NCBI RefSeq assembly: GCF_000835165.1 | Contig: NZ_CP007790.1 | Span: forward strand, 744,001-808,000 | Length of the DNA stretch: 64,000 nucleotides | From: Corynebacterium marinum DSM 44953 | GTDB lineage: Bacteria > Actinomycetota > Actinomycetes > Mycobacteriales > Mycobacteriaceae | Direction: 5' to 3' | Part shown: one piece after another, positions 8,318 to 16,659 of the stretch | How positions within the stretch are numbered: position 1 is the first letter of the stretch | Layout of the letters: every line of letters starts with the position of its first letter | The notes under the pieces: generated by a model | Told to the model about the DNA's origin: nothing | What the model saw: the letters and a program-made list of their open reading frames with translations, nothing else | Database searches by the model: none | Position numbers and translations under genes: made by a program

Positions 8318-8920
8318 CTACTCCTGGTTCTCGGCCGAAGCTTCCTCGTCCTCGGTCTCCTCCGGGACGTCGGAGTCCTCTTCGAAGCTGACGTTGAAGA
8401 CGAGCAGCTCGGCGTCGTCGACCAGGGTGAGACCCTCCGGCAGGGTGATGTCGCCGGCGTGGATGGCGGTGCCGGCCTCGAGGCCCTCGACGGACACGGT
8501 GATCTCTTCCGGAATCTCAAGGACATCCGCCTCGACGCGCAGGGCGTCGAGCTCCTGGACGAGCATGGCGCCCGGGAAGACGTCGCCCTCGTGGATGACG
8601 GGGACGTCGACCTCGACGCGCTCACCGCGGGTGATGGCCAGCAGGTCGACGTGGTCGATGTTCAGGGTCAGGACGTTCTGGTCGATGTGCTTGACCATGG
8701 TGAGGTGCTTCTCGCCGTCGATGTCGAGCTCGACGATGGCGTTGACGCCCTGGTTACGGATGACGGCGGTGAACTGGATGCGGTCCACGGAGAAGTGGAC
8801 GTTCTCGGTGGTGCCGGAGTAGACGACGCCCGGGATGCGGCCCGCGGTGCGCAGACGGCGGGCGAAGCCCTTGCCGAATTCGTCGCGGGGGGTGGCGGTG
8901 AGGGTGAGGTACTGAGCCAT
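8318..8920 (-). CDS. rplY: 50S ribosomal protein L25 (long, CTC type)
   Basis: A 200-residue protein with the N-terminal 5S rRNA-binding L25 domain (about residues 1-95, including RLRTAGRIPGVVYSG) and a C-terminal beta-domain of the general-stress CTC type, ending in a very acidic tail. It binds 5S rRNA in the large subunit. An AGGAGA sequence precedes the ATG at a proper distance. Immediately upstream, at 8958-9022, is a strong hairpin followed by seven T residues that leaves only 37 bases before the ATG, so expression may pass through an attenuator. pth follows on the same strand. Confidence 0.95.
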   Translation of the reverse strand: MAQYLTLTATPRDEFGKGFARRLRTAGRIPGVVYSGTTENVHFSVDRIQFTAVIRNQGVNAIVELDIDGEKHLTMVKHIDQNVLTLNIDHVDLLAITRGERVEVDVPVIHEGDVFPGAMLVQELDALRVEADVLEIPEEITVSVEGLEAGTAIHAGDITLPEGLTLVDDAELLVFNVSFEEDSDVPEETEDEEASAENQE

Positions 8921-8957
8921 GTGGCGGATCTCCTGTTGTGTTTCCGGCCGCTACCTG

Positions 8958-9022
8958 AAAAAAATGGCCTGCGACCGACTCTGAAAAGTGAGGGAAAACG
9001 TCCTCGTCGAGTCATCGCAGGC
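8958..9022 (-). terminator. Strong hairpin with T7 run in front of rplY
   Basis: On the minus strand, GCCTGCGA (9022-9015) pairs with TCGCAGGC (8974-8967), and GACTC (9013-9009) with GAGTC (8981-8977). CA and seven T residues follow (8964-8958). It may simply end the transcript of the gene at 9092-9472. However, it leaves almost no room for a separate rplY promoter, so it may instead be an attenuator in the rplY leader. Confidence 0.7.
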
Positions 9023-9091
9023 TAAATAAACCTTATGATCGCGTCGATAACGGCCCTGGTGCGGGCCCTCGCCGAGACGGAGGCAACCTTA

Positions 9092-9472
9092 TCACGCGTT
9101 TTCCGAGGGCCCCAAAACCGGTGCGGGAAAGATCGAGCCCAGGCACGAGGTCACCCCGTCGAGCCTGGTTTCGAAGAGCTCGATCGTCATCGACCGAGAC
9201 CGGTCCCAGTAGAAGCGGTCTTCCCCCGCGAGCGTGATCGTCAGCAGTAGACCGTCCGACTCCCACCGGACGTCTTCCGCGTGGAAGCCGTGCCCGGGGT
9301 CGTCGGGCTGGATCCACACCGTGCCCGGCGGATCCTCCGGTCCGCGCGAGAGCAGCAGCGAACGCGGCGGGGTGTTCCCCGAGAAACTGAAGGTGAACAC
9401 CATGGTGAAAACGTCCGGTCGACCGGTTTCGTTGTCCAGGTAAATGTCCAACGGCGAGTAGATGCGGGGCAT
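9092..9472 (-). CDS. Hypothetical protein, 126 residues
   Basis: I do not recognise a family. The 126-residue product has no signal peptide or membrane segment and looks like a small beta-rich soluble protein (FTMVFTFSFSG, DGLLLTITLAGEDRFYWDRS). It is rich in acidic and aromatic residues. It follows the AlkD-like gene on the same strand with a 22-base gap, so the two may be co-transcribed. A strong hairpin with a T run lies 70 bases past its stop. The other frames over this stretch look like shadows, and codon use here fits the neighbours, so a real gene is likely. Confidence 0.6.
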   Translation of the reverse strand: MPRIYSPLDIYLDNETGRPDVFTMVFTFSFSGNTPPRSLLLSRGPEDPPGTVWIQPDDPGHGFHAEDVRWESDGLLLTITLAGEDRFYWDRSRSMTIELFETRLDGVTSCLGSIFPAPVLGPSENA

Positions 9473-9494
9473 GACCGGTTCAACGCCGCGGGCG

Positions 9495-10124
9495 TCAGAG
9501 GTATTTCGAACCCTCCCGCCGCGTCAGCGCCGACACCTCGTGCTCCGTCAGGAATCCGCGCACCCACCCCGGGTCCGTCTTCGAGTACTCGCGCAGGGCC
9601 CAGCCGATGGCCTTGTCGATGAAGAAATCGCCCGACCCGAGGTTCACCAGGATGATCCCGGCCAGCAGCCCCGTGTCCGTTGCTTCTCGACGCCCCAGCT
9701 GGTGCAGGATCGCCGCCCGGCGCACCCACATATCCCCGTCGTCCGCCCATGCCCGCATCTGCGCGGCGGTCGCGGCACGGCCGACGGGTTTGGCCAGCGC
9801 ATCGACGGTGTCCCACCAGGATTTGCGCACGACGAGCGAACGCAGCCACGGGACATCGCCCTCGCGCAGCGGCGCGTCGCGGAGATGGTCGCAGGCCACG
9901 TACTGGAACTCGCGTTCCGCGGCGGCCCAGCACGCCTCGACGAGTTCGCGGTCCACCGCTTTGCGGCGCCCCCGCAGCACCTCCTTCACGGCCGCCCGCC
10001 GGGCGGGCGCCGGCACGCCCAGGAAGGGGAACCGGCCCCGCTGGTAGGCGGACATGCCCGCGGCGCGGGCAGGGTCGGCGAGGGGGCGCAGGGCGGCGTC
10101 GATAAGCGGGAAGTCGGCTGACAC
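9495..10124 (-). CDS. DNA alkylation repair protein, AlkD-like
   Basis: A 209-residue all-helical protein of the AlkD family, HEAT-like-repeat DNA glycosylases that remove alkylated purines. Recognisable segments are YQRGRFPFLGVPAPARR near the N terminus, VVRKSWWDTVDALAKPVG in the middle, and FFIDKAIGWALREYSKTDPGWVR near residue 170, which includes the aromatic and acidic residues typical of the DNA-facing groove. Translation starts at GTG. The start lies 20 bases from the divergent MFS gene at 10145, so the two promoters must share that short gap. Glycosylase activity is inferred from family only. Confidence 0.85.
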   Translation of the reverse strand: MSADFPLIDAALRPLADPARAAGMSAYQRGRFPFLGVPAPARRAAVKEVLRGRRKAVDRELVEACWAAAEREFQYVACDHLRDAPLREGDVPWLRSLVVRKSWWDTVDALAKPVGRAATAAQMRAWADDGDMWVRRAAILHQLGRREATDTGLLAGIILVNLGSGDFFIDKAIGWALREYSKTDPGWVRGFLTEHEVSALTRREGSKYL

Positions 10125-10144
10125 ACAGGTAAGGTAACAGCATC

Positions 10145-11275
10145 ATGAAGCGGAAACTGCAGCTGGGAGCGATTCTCCTGGGAGGATTCATCGGCCCGTA
10201 CACGGGGCAGGCGCTGGCTGTGGTCATCCCGGAGTTCGCCGGGACATTCGACGTGAGCGTGGCGCGGGCGGCGTCGACGATGACCGTCTACCTCTTCCCG
10301 TTCGCGGCGATGATGCTCATCTCGGGCCGGCTCGTGCGCAGATTCCCGCCCCACCGCGTGATTCTCGCGGCCTATGCGGTGACCCTGCCGATGGCGCTGC
10401 TGCTCCTGGTCACACCCTCGTGGGGGATGTTCGCGGCGGCGTACGCGACGATCGGCGTCGCCAACGCCTTCACCACCCCGGTGCTGCAGAATCTGCTCCG
10501 CGCGATCTACCCGCCGGAGAGGCTGGGGCAGGCGCTGGGCACCTACGCGGCGATGCAGTCCCTGGGTATGCTCTCCGCGCCGCTCGTGTCGGGCGTGTCG
10601 AGCCTGCTCACCTGGCGGCTGACGTTCCTGGTCACGGCGGCTGCGGCCGCGTTCATCCTCATCGTCCGCCTGCCGGTGGTGCCGCCGCCCGCGCAGTCCG
10701 ACAACGTCGCCGCCGGGCGGGTCCGCGTCGTGCCGACGCTCACGCACATGGCGACCAGCTTCGTCGTCGGGTGCGGCGTCATCGGCCTGGGGTTCATGAC
10801 GTCGCTGCACGTCGGCGAGGTCTTCGGCCTCGGACCGGTCGGCCGCGGCCTGGTCATCATGGCCGGCGGCACGGCGGCGTTCCTGGCGTCGCGGCGCATC
10901 GGCGCGATGGCGGACCGCTACGGCATCCCCAACGTCCTGGTGCTCAGCGGCGTGCTGGCGGCGTCGGCCCTGTTCATCCTGCCCGTCGCGCCGTGGGTGG
11001 TGCTGGTCGCGCTGGTGTGGGCGGCCGCAGTCATGGCGGCGCAGGGAATGCAGGCCACGATCAACCTGGCCGTGATCCGGGGGCCTGCCGGGTCCTCGCT
11101 GATCTCCACCGTGCAGGCGTTCCGCTTCTTCGGTTCGGCGGCGGCGCCCGTGCTCTTCCTGCCGGTCTACGTCGGCATCGGAGGGGCCGCGTTCTGGGTC
11201 GCCGCGGCGGCGCTTGCCTCGGTGGCCGCCGCGCAGTGGGGCCTGGGGCGGGCGGAACTGCGGCGTGCCGCCTGA
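10145..11275 (+). CDS. MFS transporter (efflux type)
   Basis: A 376-residue membrane protein with about 12 hydrophobic helices, typical of short major-facilitator exporters. It starts MKRKLQLGAILLGGFIGPYTGQ and has a charged loop after helix 2 (SGRLVRRFPPHR) in the family position. The substrate is unknown; a sugar or drug exporter would be usual. The ATG lies 9 bases after a TAAGGT -10-like box, without a clear ribosome binding site. It is divergent from the AlkD-like gene. Confidence 0.75.
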   Translation: MKRKLQLGAILLGGFIGPYTGQALAVVIPEFAGTFDVSVARAASTMTVYLFPFAAMMLISGRLVRRFPPHRVILAAYAVTLPMALLLLVTPSWGMFAAAYATIGVANAFTTPVLQNLLRAIYPPERLGQALGTYAAMQSLGMLSAPLVSGVSSLLTWRLTFLVTAAAAAFILIVRLPVVPPPAQSDNVAAGRVRVVPTLTHMATSFVVGCGVIGLGFMTSLHVGEVFGLGPVGRGLVIMAGGTAAFLASRRIGAMADRYGIPNVLVLSGVLAASALFILPVAPWVVLVALVWAAAVMAAQGMQATINLAVIRGPAGSSLISTVQAFRFFGSAAAPVLFLPVYVGIGGAAFWVAAAALASVAAAQWGLGRAELRRAA

Positions 11276-11338
11276 CCAGGAATGTCTCGATAGGCGCACA
11301 GTTGCCGCGGACCGTGGACAGGCGCCGCGCAACGGTCC

Positions 11339-11344
11339 TACGCT
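11339..11344 (+). promoter_or_regulatory. -10 element of a leaderless promoter
   Basis: TACGCT lies 6 bases before the ATG at 11351. No ribosome binding site is present. Confidence 0.5.
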
Positions 11345-11350
11345 GACCAC

Positions 11351-11752
11351 ATGACGCAGCGACTGAACCACCCGCAGATCTACATCAACCTGCCCGTGTC
11401 CGACCTGGCGGCGGCGAAGGCCTTCTACACCGCCCTCGGCTGGGACATCATCCCCGAGTACACCGACGACAATGCCAGCGCGGTGCAGGCCAGCGACGCG
11501 GTGGTGGTCATGCTGCTCAAGCGGGAGTTCTTCGCCACCTTCCACCGGAGGGAGACCGCCGCCGCCGACTCTCCCCGGGAGATGCTCAACGCTCTGGCAG
11601 TGGACACCCGGGCCGACGTCGACGAGATGATCCGCCGGGGACGCGAAGCCGGCGCGAACGTCTACAACGAGCCGAAGGAGGGACAGGAAATGTACTACGG
11701 TTCTTTCGAGGACCCCGACGGGCACGGCTGGGAGTTCGTCGCCAACGGCTGA
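11351..11752 (+). CDS. VOC-family (glyoxalase/dioxygenase-like) protein
   Basis: A 133-residue protein with two beta-alpha-beta-beta-beta units of the vicinal oxygen chelate fold: INLPVSDLAAAKAFYTALGW at the start and YYGSFEDPDGHGWEFV at the end, the latter holding the usual Glu metal-ligand position. Members include glyoxalase I, bleomycin-type resistance proteins and uncharacterised enzymes, and the sequence does not decide between them. It appears leaderless (TACGCT 6 bases before ATG). A shared hairpin separates it from the convergent SDR gene. Confidence 0.85.
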   Translation: MTQRLNHPQIYINLPVSDLAAAKAFYTALGWDIIPEYTDDNASAVQASDAVVVMLLKREFFATFHRRETAAADSPREMLNALAVDTRADVDEMIRRGREAGANVYNEPKEGQEMYYGSFEDPDGHGWEFVANG

Positions 11753-11761
11753 CTCACGGCG

Positions 11762-11799
11762 GATGCCCCGGGCCCGCCGTGTGGCGGACCCGGGGCATC
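11762..11799. terminator. Bidirectional terminator, VOC gene / SDR gene
   Basis: 17-bp stem with one G-T pair, GATGCCCCGGG... (11762-11778) with ...CCCGGGGCATC (11783-11799), and a 4-base loop between convergent genes. Confidence 0.8.
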
Positions 11800-11812
11800 G
11801 GTCGGTGCGCGG

Positions 11813-12580
11813 TTAGACGGCGGTGTAGCCGCCGTCGACCAGGTGGTAGGAACCGGTGATGAAGGAGGCTTCCTCGGAGAGGAGGAAGTTGACGAGGGCG
11901 ACGACCTCGGGGGTCTCGCCGAGGCGGCCGAGGGAGTGCTTGGCGGCCAGCGCGTCGTAGTGCTCCTTGGGCAGGTTCTCCAGCAGCGGGGTGTTGATGT
12001 AGCCCGGGCCGACGGCGTTGAGGCGGATGCCCTTGTCGCCGTACTCGGCGGCGGCGTTCTTGGTCAGGCCGACCACGCCGTGCTTGGCGGCGGTGTAAGC
12101 GGAGTTGCCCGGGGCGGCTACGGTGCCGTGGATGGACGCCATGTTGACGACGGCGCACTTGGCGGTGTCGTCCTGCTTGAGGAACTGCTCGATCTGGTAG
12201 CGGTTGCCGTACGCGACGCCGGAGAGGTTGATGGCGATGACGCGGTCCCAGTCGTCGAGATCCATCTCGCCGACCTTGTTGGCCTTGCCGCCGATGCCGG
12301 CGTTGTTGACGGCCAGGTGCAGGGCGCCGAACTTCTCGACGGCGAACTGCACGGCCTTCTGGTTGTCCTCGCGGGAAGCGGAATCCATCTTGAGTGCGGC
12401 GGCCTCACCCCCGGCCTGCTCGATCGCGGCGACGACCTTCTCCGCGCCCTCGAGGTTAATGTCGGTGACGACCACCTTCGCGCCGCGTGCGGCGAGATCC
12501 TTGGCGATGCCCTCGCCGAGGCCGGAGGCTGCTCCGGTCACCAGGGCTACTTTTCCTGCGAAATCATTCTTGACTGTCAT
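11813..12580 (-). CDS. Short-chain dehydrogenase/reductase
   Basis: A 255-residue classical SDR. The NAD(P)-binding motif TGAASGLGEG is at residues 15-24, with an Asp in VVTDIN after the second strand that favours NAD(H). NNAG follows near residue 92, then the catalytic Ser in MASIHG, the YTAAK Tyr/Lys pair near residue 160 and the family C-terminal VDGGYTAV. Substrate is unknown; acetoin reductases and hydroxyacyl dehydrogenases look similar. The ATG has AAAGGA at a good distance. It is a single gene bounded by hairpins on the downstream side. Confidence 0.88.
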   Translation of the reverse strand: MTVKNDFAGKVALVTGAASGLGEGIAKDLAARGAKVVVTDINLEGAEKVVAAIEQAGGEAAALKMDSASREDNQKAVQFAVEKFGALHLAVNNAGIGGKANKVGEMDLDDWDRVIAINLSGVAYGNRYQIEQFLKQDDTAKCAVVNMASIHGTVAAPGNSAYTAAKHGVVGLTKNAAAEYGDKGIRLNAVGPGYINTPLLENLPKEHYDALAAKHSLGRLGETPEVVALVNFLLSEEASFITGSYHLVDGGYTAV

Positions 12581-12698
12581 GATGTCCTTTCTCTGCCGCG
12601 GCTAAAGGTCCGCGGGACGGGTTGACGCTGTCGGGCGTCCACGACCAGTGTACGCGAAATCTTTGGTGACACGTCTACTAAGGCTGGTCCGGGCAGAG

Positions 12699-12751
12699 AA
12701 AAGCTCCCCGGGGAGACGGAACCTGATTTCTCGGTCCGTCCTCCGGGGAGC
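12699..12751 (-). terminator. Rho-independent terminator of glmU-prsA
   Basis: On the minus strand a long imperfect stem, built on GCTCCCCGG with CCGGGGAGC and GACGGA with TCCGTC, is followed by TTTTC. It starts 13 bases after the prsA stop. Confidence 0.85.
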
Positions 12752-12764
12752 AGCTCGGGGAACT

Positions 12765-13742
12765 CTAGGCCTGGCCCTCGAAGAGGGTGGTCACGGAGCC
12801 GTTCTCGAAGATCTCGCTGATCGTCTTGGCCAGCAGCGGGGCGATGGAGAGGACCGTGAGGTTCTTCCAGCCCTCGGTGCTCTGCGGCAGAGTGTCGGTG
12901 GTGATGATCTCCTCCGCGCCGCAGTCGCTGAGGCGCTCGCGGGCAGGGTCGGAGAACACGCCGTGGGTGCAGGCGATGACGACGTCCTTGGCACCTGCCT
13001 CCTTGAGCACGCGGACGGCGCCGGCGATGGTGCCGCCGGTGTCGATCATGTCGTCGAGCAGGATGCAGTTCTTGCCCTCGACCTCACCGACGACGCGGTT
13101 GGAGACGACCTCGTTGGCCACCTCGGTGGAGCGGGTCTTGTGGACGAACGCCAGGGGGGCGTCGCCCAGCGTGTTGGCCCACTTCTCGGCGACCTTCACG
13201 CGGCCGGCATCCGGGGAGACGACGACCAGGTTCTCCAGGGAATACTTGTTCTTGATGTAGTCCGTGAGGATCGGCATCGCGTGCATATGGTCGACCGGGC
13301 CGTCGAAGAAGCCCTGGATCTGATCGGTGTGCAGGTCCACCGACACGATCCGGTCCGCGCCGGCGGCGGCGAGCAGATCAGCGACCAGGCGGGCGGAGAT
13401 CGGCTCGCGGCCGCGGTGCTTCTTGTCCTGGCGGGCGTAGGGGTAGAACGGCAGAATGGCGGTGATGCGCTTCGCGGAACCACGCTTGAGGGCGTCGATC
13501 ATGATCAGCTGCTCCATCAGCCACTTGTTCAGCGGCTGGGTGTGCGACTGGATGACGAAACAGTCTGCACCACGCACGGACTCCTCGAAACGGATGAAGA
13601 TCTCGCCGTTGGCGAAGTCCTGTGCGGTGGTGGGGGTGAGCTCGTAACCGAGCTCGTTGGCCACAGCTTCGCCGAGCTCCGGGTGCGCGCGCCCGGAGAA
13701 CAGCATCATGTTCTTGTGGCTTTCAGTCCAGTGGGCAGTCAT
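12765..13742 (-). CDS. prsA: Ribose-phosphate pyrophosphokinase (PRPP synthetase)
   Basis: A 325-residue class I enzyme that makes phosphoribosyl pyrophosphate from ribose 5-phosphate and ATP for purine, pyrimidine, His, Trp and NAD synthesis. Visible motifs are the flexible loop segment YARQDKKHRGREPIS, the DLHTDQIQGFF metal and substrate region, and the PRPP-binding DDMIDTGGT. The frame remains open upstream, but ATG 13742 gives the standard length and lies 10 bases after the glmU stop, so the two genes are co-transcribed. A strong terminator follows. Confidence 0.95.
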   Translation of the reverse strand: MTAHWTESHKNMMLFSGRAHPELGEAVANELGYELTPTTAQDFANGEIFIRFEESVRGADCFVIQSHTQPLNKWLMEQLIMIDALKRGSAKRITAILPFYPYARQDKKHRGREPISARLVADLLAAAGADRIVSVDLHTDQIQGFFDGPVDHMHAMPILTDYIKNKYSLENLVVVSPDAGRVKVAEKWANTLGDAPLAFVHKTRSTEVANEVVSNRVVGEVEGKNCILLDDMIDTGGTIAGAVRVLKEAGAKDVVIACTHGVFSDPARERLSDCGAEEIITTDTLPQSTEGWKNLTVLSIAPLLAKTISEIFENGSVTTLFEGQA

Positions 13743-13752
13743 GATGTGCCGC

Positions 13753-15216
13753 TTAACCTTCCTGGTCGTTTGCGTTATCGGTCTCCCGGGCTTTCCGCGC
13801 CGCTTCCGCGGCCGGTGTGTCCGGACGCTTCCGCTCGACCCAGCCTTCGATGTTGCGCTGCTGGCCGCCGGACACGACGAGGGCCCCCGGGGGAACGTCT
13901 TCGCGGATAACTGTACCTGCCCCGGAATAGGCGCCGTCACCCACGGTCACCGGAGCGATGAACATGGTGTCCGAGCCGGTCCGGACGTGGGAACCGATGG
14001 TCGTGTGGTGCTTGGTGACGCCGTCGTAGTTGACGAAGACGCTGGAGGCTCCGATGTTGGATTCCTCGCCCACGGTGGCGTCGCCGATGTAGGAGAGGTG
14101 GGGGACCTTGGACCCTCGTCCGATCACGGCGTTCTTCGCCTCGACGAAGCCGCCGAGCTTGCCGCCCTCGCCGAGCACTGTGCCCGGGCGGATGTAGGTG
14201 AAGGGGCCGACGGTGGCGTTCTCGCCGATGGCGGAACGCTCGCCGTGGGTGCGCACGACGGAGGCGCCGCGGCCGACTGTCACGTCGGTGAGCGTCGTGT
14301 CCGGGCCGATGACCGCGTCGTCGCCGATCGAGGTCGCGCCCCACAGCTGGGTGCCCGGGTGGATGGTCACATCCTTCCCGACGGTCACGTTCACGCCGAT
14401 GAAGGTGGAGTCCGGGTCGATGACCGTGGCGCCCGCGCGCATGGCCGCCTCGACGGTGCGCCGGTTGAGCTCGCGGCCGGCCCCGGCCAGCTGCACCCGG
14501 TCGTTGACGCCGGCCAGCTCCCGGGCGTCGGCGGCGACGTGCGCACGGACCGGGTGACCGGCGGCGCGGGCGATGCCCAGCACATCGGTCAGGTAGAGCT
14601 CGCCCTGCGCGTTGTCGGAGTCGAGGCGGGTCAGCGAGTCGCGGAGAATCGCGGCGTCGAAGGCGAAGACGCCCGAGTTCACCTCGTCGATGGCGCGCTC
14701 CTCGTCGGAGGCGTCCTTCTGCTCGACGATGGCGGTCACCTCGCCGTCGGCGTTGCGGACGATCCGGCCGTAACCGGTCGGGTCCTCCATGCGCATGGTC
14801 AAGACGGTGACGGCGGTGGGGGAGGCCGTGTGGGCGTCGAGAAGCGAGCGCAGCGTCCCGGCGGTGAGCAGGGGGACATCGCCGTTGGTGACGATCACCG
14901 TGCCCTCGAAGTCCGGGATCGGCCCGAGCCCGCACTGCACAGCGTGGCCGGTGCCGTTCTGCTCCTCCTGGACGGCCTGCAGCACCTCGCGGTCCAACTC
15001 GGCCGCGACCGATTCAACGGCGGGCGAGACCTGGTCGCGCTGATGGCCGACGACCGCCACGATGTGCCGCGGGCTGATCCCGGCCGCCGCGTGCAGGGCG
15101 TGGGAGAGCAGGCTGCGGCCGCCGATCTCGTGGAGGGTCTTCTGCTTGGCGGACTTCATGCGGGTGCCGGCGCCGGCGGCCAGAACCACCACGGCGCAGT
15201 CGGTGAATGTGTGCAC
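13753..15216 (-). CDS. glmU: Bifunctional GlmU (glucosamine-1-P acetyltransferase / GlcNAc-1-P uridyltransferase)
   Basis: A 487-residue enzyme making UDP-GlcNAc for peptidoglycan. The N-terminal pyrophosphorylase domain has the [19 protein letters not shown] loop near residue 13, and the C-terminal half is a left-handed beta-helix of hexapeptide repeats (for example [13 protein letters not shown]) with the acetyltransferase site near [23 protein letters not shown] 30-residue C-terminal tail rich in Arg, Glu and Asp extends past the helix. Translation starts at GTG with GAGGAG upstream. It is the first gene of the glmU-prsA unit, linking cell-wall precursor supply with PRPP. Confidence 0.95.
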   Translation of the reverse strand: MHTFTDCAVVVLAAGAGTRMKSAKQKTLHEIGGRSLLSHALHAAAGISPRHIVAVVGHQRDQVSPAVESVAAELDREVLQAVQEEQNGTGHAVQCGLGPIPDFEGTVIVTNGDVPLLTAGTLRSLLDAHTASPTAVTVLTMRMEDPTGYGRIVRNADGEVTAIVEQKDASDEERAIDEVNSGVFAFDAAILRDSLTRLDSDNAQGELYLTDVLGIARAAGHPVRAHVAADARELAGVNDRVQLAGAGRELNRRTVEAAMRAGATVIDPDSTFIGVNVTVGKDVTIHPGTQLWGATSIGDDAVIGPDTTLTDVTVGRGASVVRTHGERSAIGENATVGPFTYIRPGTVLGEGGKLGGFVEAKNAVIGRGSKVPHLSYIGDATVGEESNIGASSVFVNYDGVTKHHTTIGSHVRTGSDTMFIAPVTVGDGAYSGAGTVIREDVPPGALVVSGGQQRNIEGWVERKRPDTPAAEAARKARETDNANDQEG

Positions 15217-15303
15217 GATCTTCGGTCTCCTCGGGGCAATCGCGGTGCGCGTACCGGTTCAGCATATAGCCCGGGCACGGTGCCGGCGGGTAGATGCCGC
15301 GCT

Positions 15304-16542
15304 TCAGGCGGAGACGTCGGGCAGCCGGCGGGCGGCGGCGACGCCGACCAGGCCCACGGCCGCCAGGAAGAGCAGTGCCGCGGAGGGTCCCAGCAGGGCG
15401 ACGGCGCCCGAGACCGCTCCCACTAGCAGGAGAATGACCCCCATGAGGGTGTTGGCGGCGCCGACGTAGCGGGTGCGCTCGTCGCCCTCGGCCATGTCGA
15501 CGATGTAGGTCTTGCGGGCGACCCGGATGGCGGTGTGCGCCAGGTTGACCAGGAAGAACCCGGCGGGGAACACCCAGTCGTTGACCGTGGCGGACGCCCA
15601 GTGGGCGGAGGCGACGAGCGCCACGATGACGATTGACCCGGCCAGTGCCCCGTAGCTCATGACGTTGCGCGAGGAGGTGTCGGACCAGATGCCGGAGATC
15701 CGCCCGCCGAGAACGGAGGCCAGTCCGGAGGCGATGAGGAAGGCGCCGAGACCGGTCAGGCCCGAACCGGTCTCCTGGCTGAGGGTGACGATGAACGCCG
15801 TCGACAACGCGGTGACCAGCAGCAGGGAACGCACCACGACGAATTGCCGGAACTTCCGGTCCCCGGTGAACAACCCCCAGGTGTCCGCCCACCAGCCCCG
15901 CCCCATACCCCGGGGGTCGACCTCGGATTCGGGCTCCCGGATCGTCCGGAACACCACCGCGGCCAGGGCCCACGCGGCGGCGGAGGCGAAGATGAGCGCG
16001 GCGAGCAGCCAGGTGGGGGCGTCGCCGCCGAGAACTTCGAGGCCCAGGCCCACGGCCAGCGCGATGGCGCCGCCGACGGCGGCGGCCCGGCCGGTGATCA
16101 CGCCGCGGCGCCCCTTGGAGATCGTCCGCCCCTGCACGTCCTTCGACGCGATGGAGCACAGGGAGCGGAAGACGGCGAGGACCGCGAGCAGGAGGGTGAC
16201 CGCGATTCCGAGGGGGGCGGCGTCGAGCAGCAGGGCCGCCACGCCGATCAGCGCGGCGGCGAGGGCCTGCCCGAGGGAACCGATGACCCAGATCCGCTTG
16301 CGGGAACGCTGCGTGGTCACCCACGGCGTGAAGGCGGCCTGGGGGAGCATGGAGCCGGACTCCCGGATGGGCACGAGCAGGGCGATGAAAAATCCCGGGG
16401 TGCCCGCGGCCTGCAGCAGCCACGGCAAGACGGTCTTGGCCGCGACGATCTGGTCGCCCATGCCCTGGAGGCCGTTCGCCCAGATGAAGCGGCGCGCCGC
16501 GTGTTCCTCGTGCCCGCGGTCAGGTTTCGGGGGTGTGCTCAC
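15304..16542 (-). CDS. MFS transporter
   Basis: A 412-residue, roughly 12-helix major facilitator. The frame extends 29 codons upstream, but GTG 16542 is chosen because a TACAGT -10-like box lies 7 bases before it, the leaderless arrangement seen at many genes here. No substrate can be read; FFLVNLAHTAIRVARKTYIVDMAEGDERTRYVG near the C terminus is a strongly polar loop with conserved look. It lies downstream of, and divergent from, the 2OG oxygenase gene, and is followed by glmU on the same strand after 87 bases, though probably not as one unit. Confidence 0.7.
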   Translation of the reverse strand: MSTPPKPDRGHEEHAARRFIWANGLQGMGDQIVAAKTVLPWLLQAAGTPGFFIALLVPIRESGSMLPQAAFTPWVTTQRSRKRIWVIGSLGQALAAALIGVAALLLDAAPLGIAVTLLLAVLAVFRSLCSIASKDVQGRTISKGRRGVITGRAAAVGGAIALAVGLGLEVLGGDAPTWLLAALIFASAAAWALAAVVFRTIREPESEVDPRGMGRGWWADTWGLFTGDRKFRQFVVVRSLLLVTALSTAFIVTLSQETGSGLTGLGAFLIASGLASVLGGRISGIWSDTSSRNVMSYGALAGSIVIVALVASAHWASATVNDWVFPAGFFLVNLAHTAIRVARKTYIVDMAEGDERTRYVGAANTLMGVILLLVGAVSGAVALLGPSAALLFLAAVGLVGVAAARRLPDVSA

Positions 16543-16622
16543 GCGCAACACTGTAGTGCGTCGGCGGTCGACCGAGGATGAATGAAAAAATCGCGGCGCC
16601 CCACTCCATGTCCTATCATTCC

Positions 16623-16638
16623 CAGACAAAGCTGTCTG
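16623..16638. promoter_or_regulatory. Inverted repeat at the oxygenase gene promoter
   Basis: CAGACA-N4-TGTCTG, perfect 6-base arms, lies 21 bases before the ATG of the oxygenase gene. A TATCAT -10-like box at 16614-16619 places the expected transcription start inside the repeat, so it could be an operator. Confidence 0.4.
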
Positions 16639-16659
16639 TTAATTTTCAGGTGAGGAACC

